Source: DATBGO01 sp050011895 (GTDB lineage Bacteria > Actinomycetota > Actinomycetes > Streptosporangiales > Streptosporangiaceae). From it: 58,982 nt of DNA. The DNA lies in the NCBI GenBank assembly GCA_050011895.1, contig JBEKIF010000053.1, positions 1 through 58,982 on the forward strand, given 5' to 3'. Positions 50,449-58,815 of the stretch are shown piece by piece. Each line of letters starts with the position of its first letter. The first letter of the stretch is position 1. The notes under the pieces were generated by a model. The model did no database searches. It worked only from the letters and a program-made list of their open reading frames with translations, and was not told where the DNA came from. The translations under genes and the position numbers were made by a program.

Positions 50449-51549
50449 GTGCCCTATCGCAGCAGAACCACCGCAGTGCGGACCGGCACCGCCGTGCGGA
50501 CCGGCACCGCACGGACCGGCACCGCCGTGCGAACCGGCACCGTGCGAACCGGCACCGTGCGGACCGGCACCGCCGTGCGAACCGGCACCGTGCGGACCGG
50601 CACCGCACGGACCGGCACCGCCGTACGCGCCGCCGCGGCGATGGCTGCCGCCGCGGTGGTGCTGGCCGGCGCGGGCTGCTCGGTACGGGTGGCCGCCAAT
50701 GCCGACGAAGCGGCCAGCGGCGTCATCGTCGCGGTTGGCGCCGAGAACACCTACGCCAACGTGATCGGCCAGATCGGCGGCAGGTACGTGAGCGTGACCG
50801 CGATCGAGAGCAACCCCAATACCGATCCGCACAGCTTCGAGGCGAGCCCTGGCGTCGCCCAGGCCGTCGCGGCGGCCCGGCTCGTCGTCCAGAACGGCCT
50901 CGGCTACGACACTTACATGAACAAGATCGAGGCCGCGGCGCCCAACCCGGCACGCAAGGTCATCGACGTGCAGCAGCTGCTCCGGCTGCCGGACAGCACG
51001 CCCAACCCGCACCTATGGTATTCGCCGACCACCATGCCTGCCGTGGCGAAGGCGCTGGCCGGCGACCTTTCGGCAATCGAGCCCGCACACGCTGCCTACT
51101 TCAAGGCCAACGAGCGCGCCTTCGGCCATTCGCTGGATTCCTGGTACCGGGCGATCGCCCAGTTCAAGGCGGCCTTCCCCGGTACTCGCGTGGCCACCAC
51201 CGAACCGGTCGGCGACTACATGCTGCAGGCCGCGGGAACGAAGAACCTCACGCCATTCGGATTCCAGGCGGACATCATGAACGGGGTGGACCCAGCGCCG
51301 CAGTACGTCTCGCTCCAGAACAGCCTGCTTGCCGGCCATAAGGTCAAGGCATTCCTCTACAACCAGCAGGTGACAGACTCGCTCACCCAGTCCTTCCTCG
51401 CTGAGGCCAGGAAGGACGGCATCCCGGTGGTCGGCGTCTACGAGACCATGCCGACTCCGGGCTATGACTACCAGTCGTGGATGCTGGCCGAAGTCCAGGC
51501 GCTCCGGCGTGCCGTGGCCGACAAGACCTCCACCCAGAAACTGGGATGA
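50449..51549 (+). CDS. Zinc ABC transporter substrate-binding lipoprotein (ZnuA-like)
   Basis: The product has 366 residues from the GTG at 50449, if that start is right. Residues 10-57 are nine RTGT units separated by A, V or AV. Next comes a hydrophobic stretch and a lipobox-like VLAGAGCS. The mature cluster-A-I binding domain has VGAENTYANVIGQIGG, ESNPNTDPHSFEASP (first metal His), PNPHLWYSPTTM (second His), VATTEPVGDYM, and VVGVYETMPTPGYDYQSW (late Glu/Asp). It captures Zn2+ (or Mn2+) outside the membrane. Several in-repeat GTG codons could be the true start. It is first in a four-gene operon behind a Zur box. Confidence 0.88.
   Translation: MPYRSRTTAVRTGTAVRTGTARTGTAVRTGTVRTGTVRTGTAVRTGTVRTGTARTGTAVRAAAAMAAAAVVLAGAGCSVRVAANADEAASGVIVAVGAENTYANVIGQIGGRYVSVTAIESNPNTDPHSFEASPGVAQAVAAARLVVQNGLGYDTYMNKIEAAAPNPARKVIDVQQLLRLPDSTPNPHLWYSPTTMPAVAKALAGDLSAIEPAHAAYFKANERAFGHSLDSWYRAIAQFKAAFPGTRVATTEPVGDYMLQAAGTKNLTPFGFQADIMNGVDPAPQYVSLQNSLLAGHKVKAFLYNQQVTDSLTQSFLAEARKDGIPVVGVYETMPTPGYDYQSWMLAEVQALRRAVADKTSTQKLG
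50476..50619 (+). repeat. Tandem 15/18-bp repeat in the lipoprotein signal region
   Basis: Nine units of CG[GA]ACCGGCACC separated by GTG, GCA, or GCC-GTG (144 bases). In the lipoprotein frame they encode RTGT units; in the frame open from 50432 they encode C[GE]PAP and HGPAP units with seven Cys and two His. Confidence 0.9.
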
Positions 51550-51568
51550 CAGAAACCGTGATGACGCT

Positions 51569-52450
51569 GTGACGACTGACCGGGACCACGCCGTCGAACC
51601 AGACGAAACGCTCGCCGTCGATGGGGTCTGCGTGCGGCTTGCCGGCCGCGAGGTGCTGCATGACGTCCGCTTCGCCATCCGGGCAGGCGAGTTCGTCGGG
51701 CTGATCGGCTCGAACGGCGCGGGCAAGACCACGCTGCTGCGGGTCATTCTCGGGCTGCAGGCGCCGGCCACGGGCACCGTCCGCATCGCGGGTCGGCCGC
51801 GGGCCCGCGGCAGCCAGCTAATCGGCTATGTGCCACAGCGGATACTGCTCGATCCCGATATGCCGCTGCGCGCCCGTGACCTCGTGGGACTGGGCCTGGA
51901 CGGGCATCGGTTCGGCATTCCGCTGCCGTCGAGGAAACGGCGCCAGCTTGTCGACCAGATGCTGGACGCTGTCGACGCGGTGCGGTTCGGCGACGAGCGG
52001 GTCGGCAATCTGTCCGGGGGCGAGCAGCAACGGGTCCTGGTCGCGCACGCGCTGATCAGCCGGCCCAGGCTGCTGCTGCTTGACGAGCCGCTGGCCAACC
52101 TCGACATCCGCAGCGAGCAGGAGGTCATCGCCCTGGTCGCGCGCATCGCCAAGGAACAGCGGATCGCGGTGCTGATCTCGGCGCACGAGATGAATCCGCT
52201 GCTTCCGGTGATGGACCGGATCGTCTATATGGCAGCCGGCCGGGCTGCAAGCGGGACGACCAGCGAGGTCGTGCAGCCGGCGGTGCTCAGCGAGCTTTAC
52301 GGCCAGCACGTCGACGTGATTCATATCCATGACCGCATCCTGGTCGTGGCCGGGCAGGGCAACGGGCCTGACCCGACGCCTGGCGAGCATCAGGACGCGC
52401 CCGTCGGGCACCGGGACCGAGTCCCCGCCCACCTCGCCGATCACACCTGA
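51569..52450 (+). CDS. Zinc ABC transporter ATP-binding protein (ZnuC-like)
   Basis: The product has 293 residues from the GTG at 51569, which lies 20 bases after the lipoprotein stop. ABC motifs are complete: Walker A GSNGAGKTT, Q-loop YVPQR, signature LSGGEQQRV, Walker B RLLLLDEPLANLD, and H-loop SAHEMNPL. The C-terminal 50 residues are His/Asp-rich (HVDVIHIHD, GEHQDAPVGHRD), which may sense or buffer zinc. It drives the two permeases downstream, both in the same operon. Confidence 0.93.
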   Translation: MTTDRDHAVEPDETLAVDGVCVRLAGREVLHDVRFAIRAGEFVGLIGSNGAGKTTLLRVILGLQAPATGTVRIAGRPRARGSQLIGYVPQRILLDPDMPLRARDLVGLGLDGHRFGIPLPSRKRRQLVDQMLDAVDAVRFGDERVGNLSGGEQQRVLVAHALISRPRLLLLDEPLANLDIRSEQEVIALVARIAKEQRIAVLISAHEMNPLLPVMDRIVYMAAGRAASGTTSEVVQPAVLSELYGQHVDVIHIHDRILVVAGQGNGPDPTPGEHQDAPVGHRDRVPAHLADHT

Positions 52451-52455
52451 CGGTG

Positions 52456-53328
52456 ATGAGCCACGTCCTCAGCCTGATATTCGCGCCAGGCTTCTTCGGC
52501 AGCGGGCCGGTCCAGGTGGCGCTGGTGACCGGCGGGATTGTCGCCATCGTGTCCGGCATCGTCGGCACCTTCGCGGTTCTGCGGGGACAGTCATACGCCG
52601 GGCATGCGCTGGCGGACATCAGCGTCACCGGCGGGTCGGGCTCCTTCCTGGTGGGGATCAGCCCGCTGTGGGGTTTCGTGGGCATCAGCGTGCTTGCGGC
52701 CGCCGTCATGGACATGATCGGAGTGCAGCGGCCCAGGGGACGCGACCTGGCGACCGGCATTGTGCGCGGAGCGGGGCTCGGCCTCGCTGCCCTTTTCCTC
52801 TACTGGGACGCCACGTATACGTCGACGACCGGAGCGACGATCACGATCCTGTTCGGCTCGATGTTCACCATCAGCAGCTCGGTCATCCCGGTTGTCGTGC
52901 TGCTCAGCCTGGCCGCGATCGGCATCGTGGCGACGCTCTACCGGCCGTTGCTGCTCAGCTCGGTCAGCGCAGACCTGGCCTACGTGCGCGGCGTGTCGGT
53001 GCGGCTGGCCGGTGCCCTGTGCCTGACGGCGGTCGCACTCGCGGTGGCCCTGTCCGCGCTGACGATCGGGGCGATCCTCAGCACCGCGCTGCTCGTCGGG
53101 CCCGCGGCCACGGCGCTGCGCCTGACGAATAAACCGGGCCTCGTGATGATCTGGGCCGCGATCATTGGCCTCGCTGCTACCTGGCTGGGCGTGCTGCTGG
53201 CTTTTGACAGTTTCTACTGGCCGCCCGCTAGACAAGGGTGGCCAGTGAGTTTTTTCGTTGTAGCCCTCGTTTTTGCCTTTTACCTGCTGGCACAGCTGCC
53301 TGCGCTGATCCGGGCCAGGCGGGCCTGA
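52456..53328 (+). CDS. Zinc ABC transporter permease, first subunit (ZnuB-like)
   Basis: The product has 290 residues with eight or nine hydrophobic helices of the ABC-3 family. Marks: GIVAIVSGIVGTFAVLRGQSYAGHALAD (the conserved RGQSYAGHAL), LTIGAILSTALLVGPAATAL, and LLGVLLAFDSFYWPP-type end. It starts six bases after the ATPase stop. ATGA overlap links it to the second permease. The pair of unlike permeases resembles Tro/Mnt-type systems. Confidence 0.92.
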   Translation: MSHVLSLIFAPGFFGSGPVQVALVTGGIVAIVSGIVGTFAVLRGQSYAGHALADISVTGGSGSFLVGISPLWGFVGISVLAAAVMDMIGVQRPRGRDLATGIVRGAGLGLAALFLYWDATYTSTTGATITILFGSMFTISSSVIPVVVLLSLAAIGIVATLYRPLLLSSVSADLAYVRGVSVRLAGALCLTAVALAVALSALTIGAILSTALLVGPAATALRLTNKPGLVMIWAAIIGLAATWLGVLLAFDSFYWPPARQGWPVSFFVVALVFAFYLLAQLPALIRARRA

Positions 53329-54173
53329 TGTTCTCCGGTTACTTGCTGAATACCTGGACAGTGGCGACCATTGCCGCGGTGGTCGCGGGCGTCGTCGGGT
53401 TCTTCATCGTGCTGCGCGGCTCGGCGTTTGTCGCCGACGCGGTACCGCAGGGCGCGTTCGCGGGCGCCGCCGGAGCGAGCCTGCTTGGCATCAACACCCT
53501 GATCGGGCTAGGGGTCTTCGCGCTCATCGGGGCGCTGGGCATCGGCTGGCTCGGCCGCCGCGGCCGCCATGATGTGGCGACCGCGCTGGCCCTGGTGGTG
53601 ATGCTCGGGCTCGGCGCGCTGTTCCTCAGCTTCAGCGTGGAGTACGCGCCGGAGATCTACTCGCTGCTTTTCGGCGAACTGTTCGGCGTCGGCACGGCCG
53701 AGGTGGCGCCCGTCGCCGTGCTCGGCGCCGTTTCGGTGGCCGCCATCATCGTCATGTACCGGCCGCTCATGCTGACTTCCGTGATGCCCGAACTCGGTGA
53801 GGCGCGCGGCGTGTCCAGTTACCGGATCGAGATGTGCTTCCTCGTGGTCGTTGCGCTGGCTACCAGCATGACGCTGCCGGTGGTCGGCGCCCTGCTGATT
53901 TTCAGCCTGATGATCGGGCCGCCGGCCGCCGCCAGGTCGGTCACCAACCGGCCGTACCTGGCCATGTGCCTCTCAGTGATCATCGCCCTAGTGACAGTGT
54001 GGGCGGCGATCGCGCTGTCGCTCATGACGAACTGGCCGGTCGGGTTCTTCGTGGGGACTTTCGGCGCGTGCTGCTACGCGGCCGGGCGCGGCTGGGCTGC
54101 CTGGCGGCGGCGCCGGGCAGTGCGCGACGATATGGACCGGCCGCTCGCCCCGCAACCGGTCAGCCAGAACTGA
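53328..54173 (+). CDS. Zinc ABC transporter permease, second subunit (ZnuB-like)
   Basis: The product has 281 residues starting at the ATG that overlaps the first permease's TGA. It is another ABC-3 family protein, with VAGVVGFFIVLRGSAFVADAVPQGAFAGAAGA, split as FFIVLRGSAFVAD and VPQGAFAGAAG, then GEARGVSSYRIEM and LPVVGALLIFSLMIGPPAAA. It probably forms a heterodimer with the first permease. The gene ends the operon; triple short repeats follow. Confidence 0.92.
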   Translation: MFSGYLLNTWTVATIAAVVAGVVGFFIVLRGSAFVADAVPQGAFAGAAGASLLGINTLIGLGVFALIGALGIGWLGRRGRHDVATALALVVMLGLGALFLSFSVEYAPEIYSLLFGELFGVGTAEVAPVAVLGAVSVAAIIVMYRPLMLTSVMPELGEARGVSSYRIEMCFLVVVALATSMTLPVVGALLIFSLMIGPPAAARSVTNRPYLAMCLSVIIALVTVWAAIALSLMTNWPVGFFVGTFGACCYAAGRGWAAWRRRRAVRDDMDRPLAPQPVSQN

Positions 54174-54179
54174 TCGCTT

Positions 54180-54240
54180 GGTCAGCCGGGGCTGCTCAGC
54201 GGGTCAGCCAGGGCTGCTCGGCGGTTCAGCCAGGGCTGAC
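54180..54240. repeat. Three imperfect copies of GGTCAGCCAGGGCTG
   Basis: Three units of about 19-20 bases, GTCAGCCGGGGCTGCTC, GTCAGCCAGGGCTGCTC and TTCAGCCAGGGCTGACC. They cover the stop codon and last residues of the rhomboid-like gene on the other strand. Confidence 0.7.
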
Positions 54241-54872
54241 CGGGCTGCGCGCGCCTGGGCGCGGCGCGCCTGCCAGGTCAGGATCCCGGTGCCGACGGCC
54301 GCGGCGGCCATCGCCGTGACGTGGCCCACCGCGGCGACGTACAGATTGCTGAGCCCGCCGAAGATGTCACCCACTCCGACCAGGAGCGCGAGGTCGACGG
54401 CGGCTGCGGCGCGAGCCGGCCATGAGCCGAGCAGCAGCGCGACGACGATGGCCGACACGACCACATACGACGGGCCGATGTCGATGAGATAGCGGTCCGC
54501 GGCCGGCAGCAGCCCGTGGGCGACCTGGTAGGCGACGATGCCCTCGCTGACGAGGGTCCCGATCACCTGGCCCGCGGCGCACACCACTACCAGCCGCCAG
54601 TTGCCGATCGCCCGGTTCGCGCCGAACATGCTCAGCGCGATCAGCACTGGCCAGGCGCTGGCCGACTCCTGCGGAAAGAGCGCCGAGGTAAGCAGGCAGC
54701 CGACGGGGTGGTGCTGCAGGTTATGCACGCTCGTGCTCGCCCAACCGACAAGTGCTGCCTGGTCATGGGCGGGCAGCACCGCGTAGACAAGTTCGGCGAT
54801 AACGAATGCGACGAGGAAGATCCACGCGACGGCGTAAGTGTCGAAGATTGCTCGCGGAGCCATTCGGCGCAT
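54204..54872 (-). CDS. Rhomboid-like membrane protein
   Basis: The product has 222 residues with six hydrophobic helices. Marks of the rhomboid-like family are the early HNLQHHP, the GQVIGTLVSEGI helix, and DIGPSYVVVSAIVVALLLG (GxSxxxxx, the position of the catalytic Ser), with a late membrane His in AAVGHVTAMAAAA. The arrangement permits intramembrane protease activity, but the family contains many inactive members. The C-terminus lies in short repeats shared with the end of the zinc operon. Confidence 0.8.
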   Translation of the reverse strand: MRRMAPRAIFDTYAVAWIFLVAFVIAELVYAVLPAHDQAALVGWASTSVHNLQHHPVGCLLTSALFPQESASAWPVLIALSMFGANRAIGNWRLVVVCAAGQVIGTLVSEGIVAYQVAHGLLPAADRYLIDIGPSYVVVSAIVVALLLGSWPARAAAAVDLALLVGVGDIFGGLSNLYVAAVGHVTAMAAAAVGTGILTWQARRAQARAARSALAEPPSSPG

Positions 54873-54966
54873 GAGGCAAGGCTATGGACCGTAGCGATCG
54901 CGCCGACGATCAGGCTCCTGGCCCGACTGGTCAGGGCGCTGGCCGGTCAGCCCCAGGGCGGGCTGC

Positions 54967-56037
54967 TCAGGGCTGCTGGAAGTAGGACGTGAGCCAGATC
55001 CGCTCGCGCAGGTACTGCTTTACCTGCTCGATGTACTGCTGCGCTGGCTTCGTGTGCCACCGGCCGGCGAACCAGCGTCCGACACAGCCCCACGCATCGC
55101 CAGAGTGGTACTGCTCGCCCCGCGGCACGTTGTTGAGCCAGACCTCGTAGCCGTCGTAGCAGGATCGCCAGATGGCGTAGGCGGTGTCTGCGTTCATCGC
55201 GGTGGAGTCGCCGATCCCCGGCCAGCTGGCCTTCTCGTACGGGAACCTGTTCTGCAGGATGCCGTAGCTCTGCGGGCACCGGCCCGGCTTCCCATCCTTG
55301 CCGGGGCCGTGACCTGGCGGGCAGGCCGTGCGGTCGGTACCCCAGTCGCCCTTGGTGTCCTGCTGCCACCAGCTCTCCACGGCGGCCTGGGCGAAGACGA
55401 TGTTCTGGTTGATGCCCCACTTGCACGCGGCCCAGCGCAAGATCTCGCTGGTCGTGCCGGTGAAGTCGCCGTCAATGCGGGGCGCGAGCAGCCGCCCCGC
55501 TTGCGGGCTGTCGCCCGCGGCGAAGAACCCGGCGCCGACGTGCTGACCGGTGGTCTGGTTGTAACCCCGGTTCGCGCCCTTGTTCTCCCTCCGCGGCCTG
55601 GCGAGCACCCACCGCGCGCACTGCGCGCCTGATGGCAGCTTTGCCCCCGGCGGGAGGGTGCGGAAAACCCGCGGCGCGGCAACGGCGGGAGACTGCCCGG
55701 ACGCAGGGGCCGCCGAATGGCCCGGCGATGAGGACTGCGCCGACGAGTGCTTGGTTGAGCGGACGGCCCCGCTGCTGGCCGCCGTCGCGGACTGCCCGTT
55801 CGCCGCCTCGGTGGCCTGCTGGACTGTCCCGGCGGCCGTGGATCGCCGCACGGCCGTGGCGCCTGCCCGGTGTGTGCGCGTAACCGAGGGGTCATGCGCG
55901 GTGCCTGCGAGGGCAGTACCCCAGTTGGAGTAGTGCACGATCGCGAGGAATCCGGCGATGACGGTGATCAGCAGGACGGCGACACGGCCGGCCATCCATG
56001 CCCGCCGTCGCTGGCGTGCTCCCATCCTGCGGCCCAT
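54967..56037 (-). CDS. Secreted lytic-transglycosylase-like protein
   Basis: The product has 356 residues. A basic N-terminus and helix (VAVLLITVIAGFLAIVHYS) form a signal or anchor. A Ser/Thr/Ala/Gln-rich linker (about 50-120) follows. The C-terminal domain has the lysozyme-like fold: ILRWAACKWGINQNIVFAQA, AVESWWQQDTKGDWG (catalytic Glu), then CPQSYGILQNRFPYEK and NADTAYAIWRSCYDGYEVWL, with paired Cys. It likely cleaves peptidoglycan outside the membrane. Single gene. Confidence 0.82.
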   Translation of the reverse strand: MGRRMGARQRRRAWMAGRVAVLLITVIAGFLAIVHYSNWGTALAGTAHDPSVTRTHRAGATAVRRSTAAGTVQQATEAANGQSATAASSGAVRSTKHSSAQSSSPGHSAAPASGQSPAVAAPRVFRTLPPGAKLPSGAQCARWVLARPRRENKGANRGYNQTTGQHVGAGFFAAGDSPQAGRLLAPRIDGDFTGTTSEILRWAACKWGINQNIVFAQAAVESWWQQDTKGDWGTDRTACPPGHGPGKDGKPGRCPQSYGILQNRFPYEKASWPGIGDSTAMNADTAYAIWRSCYDGYEVWLNNVPRGEQYHSGDAWGCVGRWFAGRWHTKPAQQYIEQVKQYLRERIWLTSYFQQP

Positions 56038-56274
56038 AGACCGTTACCTGTACTCCGTCCGCGGAGCGAGTGTCAATCCGATCCAGATCCTGTGATCACC
56101 TCTGATTTAGCGCGTAACCCGCCCCCAACCGGACGGAAGTAGTAGCGCCCGCCGGGGGCATAGCGGGCTGTGCTGAGGCAGGGGCAGCGGGCACCTGGGC
56201 GGCACCCGCTGACGGCTGCCTCGGGCTGGCGACTCTCCGAGACCATGCGCGTATCGTCGGCTGGCCGCAACTGG

Positions 56275-56304
56275 TTGACGTAAGTCGAATCTTTGTTCGA
56301 TAAT
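56275..56304 (+). promoter_or_regulatory. LexA (SOS) box and promoter of imuA'-imuB
   Basis: TCGAATCTTTGTTCGA (56285-56300) matches the actinobacterial LexA box (TCGAAC-N4-GTTCGA) except at one base. TTGACG (56275) and GATAAT (56299) are 18 bases apart, with the box covering the spacer and -10. The ATG follows the -10 by six bases, so the mRNA is probably leaderless. Confidence 0.82.
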
Positions 56305-56310
56305 GTTCCC

Positions 56311-57090
56311 ATGGGGGAGACTGCGCAGGTCAGGGCGGCGTCTTACGGGCAGCGTGATGATGACGCGGTGCCCGGCGACGGCGTCCTTCCGGTCCTGCCT
56401 GCCCTGCGGGAGCTGCTGCCTGCGGGCGGATTGCAGCGCGGTTCGGTCGTGACGACCGGGCGCTGGAGCCTGCTCTGCCTTGCGCTGGCCGCTGGAGCGT
56501 CGGTGGCCGGGGCGTGGTGTGCAATCGCGGGGGTGCCTAGGCTCGGAGTGCGGGCGGCTGCCGATGCGGGCCTGGATCCTGGGCGGATGCTGTTGATCGC
56601 GGAACCGGGCACGCACTGGCCGCAGGTGATGGTCTCGCTGCTTGACGGCTGTGAGCTTGTGCTGCTCCGGCCGCCCGCCCGGCCATCCGCCCAGGTGCGG
56701 CGCAAGCTCGAGGCTGTCATCCGCCGCCGCGGCAGCGTCCTAGTAGTGGCGGGGGACTGGGATGGCGCGCAATCCCGGCTGTTTCTCGCAGACCAGGAAT
56801 GGGTCGGGATAGGGGCAGGCCACGGGCGGCTGCAAGCCCGTCGGGTGCGAGTGGTAGCGGACGGGCGGGGCGCGGCGGCACGGCCACGGGCGCAGTGGCT
56901 GTGGCTGCCGGGCCCCGATGGCTCGGTAACCCGTCTCGCAGCTGGCGAGCCCGCGGGCGCTGACTGGGAGGGCGAGGCGGAGCAGGCACGCCTTGCTCGG
57001 CACGGGGTGAGCGTGGGTTGGCGGCGGGAACTGGCTCCGGGTGAGCTCCGGGTGAGTTCCGGGCTGACGGCCGGGATGAGCGCTGGATGA
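56311..57090 (+). CDS. ImuA'-like mutasome protein
   Basis: The product has 259 residues from the ATG at 56311. It is a RecA-like protein without obvious catalytic Walker residues: LPALRELLPAGGLQRGSVVT, LCLALAAGASVAGAWCAIAG, GLDPGRMLLIAEPG and HWPQVMVSLLDGCELVLLRP. This matches the ImuA' partner of ImuB. It recruits the error-prone mutasome with ImuB and DnaE2 after DNA damage. A LexA box overlaps its promoter. Its stop overlaps the imuB start (ATGA), so both are co-translated. Confidence 0.87.
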   Translation: MGETAQVRAASYGQRDDDAVPGDGVLPVLPALRELLPAGGLQRGSVVTTGRWSLLCLALAAGASVAGAWCAIAGVPRLGVRAAADAGLDPGRMLLIAEPGTHWPQVMVSLLDGCELVLLRPPARPSAQVRRKLEAVIRRRGSVLVVAGDWDGAQSRLFLADQEWVGIGAGHGRLQARRVRVVADGRGAAARPRAQWLWLPGPDGSVTRLAAGEPAGADWEGEAEQARLARHGVSVGWRRELAPGELRVSSGLTAGMSAG

Positions 57091-58601
57091 GGGCGTCCAG
57101 GGGCGGCCCGCGCCGGGTGCTGGTGGTGTGCTGCCCAGATTGGCCGTTGGATGCCGAGGACTCGGGACCAGGGGCGCGGGCCTTCGAGCAGGTGGTGACC
57201 ATGGTGGAGGCATTCTGCCCGCAGGTGGAGGTGCTGCGGCCCGGCGCCTGCGCGCTCAGCGCCCGTGGTCCGGCCCGGTATTTCGGCGGGGAGGAGGCGC
57301 TCGCGAGAAAGATCACCGAGGCCGTGTCCAGCCGCGGCTTCGCCTGCCGGGTCGGCGTTGCCGACGGCCTGTTCGCCGCGCAACTAGCCGCTCAGGCCGG
57401 GTCGTCGGGCCTGGTGGTTGCGGCCAGCCGGACGTCAGCTTTCCTTGCTCCGCATCCGGTCAGCGCGCTGGGCAGTGCAGAGCTGGCTGACCTGCTGCCC
57501 AGGCTGGGCATCCGGACGCTGGGGGAATTCGCCGCGCTGCCTGCCGCCGAGGCGGGCAGCAGGTTCGGGGGGCAAGGAGCGCTCGCGCACCGGCTGGCGC
57601 GCGGCGCCGATCGCCGGCCGCTGGCGTTGCGCCCGCCATCCGCCGACCTCTCCGTTCAGCTTGACTTCGATCCGCCAGTCGAGCAGGCCGAGCCGGTGAT
57701 TTTCGCCGCTAAGGCACTCGCTGAGCGGATGCATGCAGGCCTTGCCGCGAGGGGTCTTACGTGCGTGCGGGTACAGGTACAGGCGTTCTGTGCCGACGGG
57801 CGGGAGATCACCCGGTTGTGGCGGCATGACGGGCTGCTTTCCGCCCTGGCGGTAGCCGAGCGCGTGCGCTGGCAGCTTGCCGGATGGCAGGCCGACCAAG
57901 AGGGCCGGGATGAAGGTGGCCGGAATGACTGGCGCCCGGGCGCCCGGGGCGGCCCGGACGGCCCGGATAGACCGGACGGCCCGGACGGCACGGGCGCCCC
58001 AGGCGGAGAGTCGGAGAACGAAGGAATTCAGTTTGGCGGCATAACCCTTCTGCGGCTGATCCCGGACCAGCTGGTCCGGGATGAGGGCCGTCAGCTCGGT
58101 CTTTGGGGCGACGCCGTTATCAGCGACCGGGTAGCTCGCGCTGCCGTCCGGGTACAGGCCATGCTCGGGCATGGCGCGGTGACCCGCCCGATACTGGCTG
58201 GCGGACGCGAGCCAGCCGAGCAGGTGACGCTGGTGCCGTTCGGAGACGCCAGAGACCCGCTGCGCCCAGCGGATCGGCCCTGGCCGGGACGGATCCCTGC
58301 GCCAGCACCGGCCACGGTATACCCGGTTCCGCTGTCGGCAGTTATCACCGATGACCGCGGCGCGACCGTGACCGTCACTGGGCGTGCGCTGGTTTCCGCG
58401 CCTCCGGCCCGGCTGTCGGCGGACGGCGGCCCGTCCCTCGCAGTCACCTCATGGGCAGGGCCCTGGCCGGTTACCGAACGCTGGTGGGACCCAGTCGACG
58501 CGCGCAGGTGCGCCAGATTTCAGCTTGTTACCGACGACGGAAACGCCTGGCTGGCGGTTGTGCAAGAGGGCCGCTGGCTGATCGAGGCCAGCTACGACTG
58601 A
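57087..58601 (+). CDS. imuB: ImuB, Y-family polymerase-like mutasome subunit
   Basis: The product has 504 residues. The Y-family fold is visible (RVLVVCCPDWPLDA in place of the catalytic FYASVE segment, CALSARGPARYFGGEE, RVGVADGLFAAQLAA, RLGIRTLGEFAALPA). The catalytic acidic residues of true polymerases are lost, as in ImuB. The little-finger region ends near 440; a C-terminal tail probably binds the clamp and DnaE2. A Gly/Pro/Asp repeat (GGPDGPDRPDGPDG) forms an unusual linker at about residues 285-310. It follows imuA' with a four-base overlap. Confidence 0.9.
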   Translation: MRASRGGPRRVLVVCCPDWPLDAEDSGPGARAFEQVVTMVEAFCPQVEVLRPGACALSARGPARYFGGEEALARKITEAVSSRGFACRVGVADGLFAAQLAAQAGSSGLVVAASRTSAFLAPHPVSALGSAELADLLPRLGIRTLGEFAALPAAEAGSRFGGQGALAHRLARGADRRPLALRPPSADLSVQLDFDPPVEQAEPVIFAAKALAERMHAGLAARGLTCVRVQVQAFCADGREITRLWRHDGLLSALAVAERVRWQLAGWQADQEGRDEGGRNDWRPGARGGPDGPDRPDGPDGTGAPGGESENEGIQFGGITLLRLIPDQLVRDEGRQLGLWGDAVISDRVARAAVRVQAMLGHGAVTRPILAGGREPAEQVTLVPFGDARDPLRPADRPWPGRIPAPAPATVYPVPLSAVITDDRGATVTVTGRALVSAPPARLSADGGPSLAVTSWAGPWPVTERWWDPVDARRCARFQLVTDDGNAWLAVVQEGRWLIEASYD

Positions 58602-58815
58602 GGGGCTGAAGTCGGATATCAGGGCTCGGGCCGCGAGGACTTGCTAAAGACCACGATCGGGGCATCTCGGCTGCACACAGGCCAGTAATGGGAGCAGAGA
58701 TGGCAGAGCAAATTTAACGAATCTAGTTTCGATTCAACTCAGTTTTGTCGGTACTGGTCGCTAGCATCGTCGAAGACCAGGCATCCTGAGACAGCCTCAC
58801 GGAGGAGGTGACCCG
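58602..58815. other. Intergenic region with an SOS-like site
   Basis: ACGAATCTAGTTTCGA (58717-58732) is a weaker LexA-like palindrome about 84 bases before the next start. No other structure is obvious. Confidence 0.35.

Noticed and set aside
50476..50619. CRISPR-like array
   Set aside because: Units are contiguous 15/18-base coding repeats with no unique spacers.
52329..53132. Plus-strand ORF overlapping the first permease
   Set aside because: Shifted frame of the permease, Arg/Gly-rich, without membrane helices.
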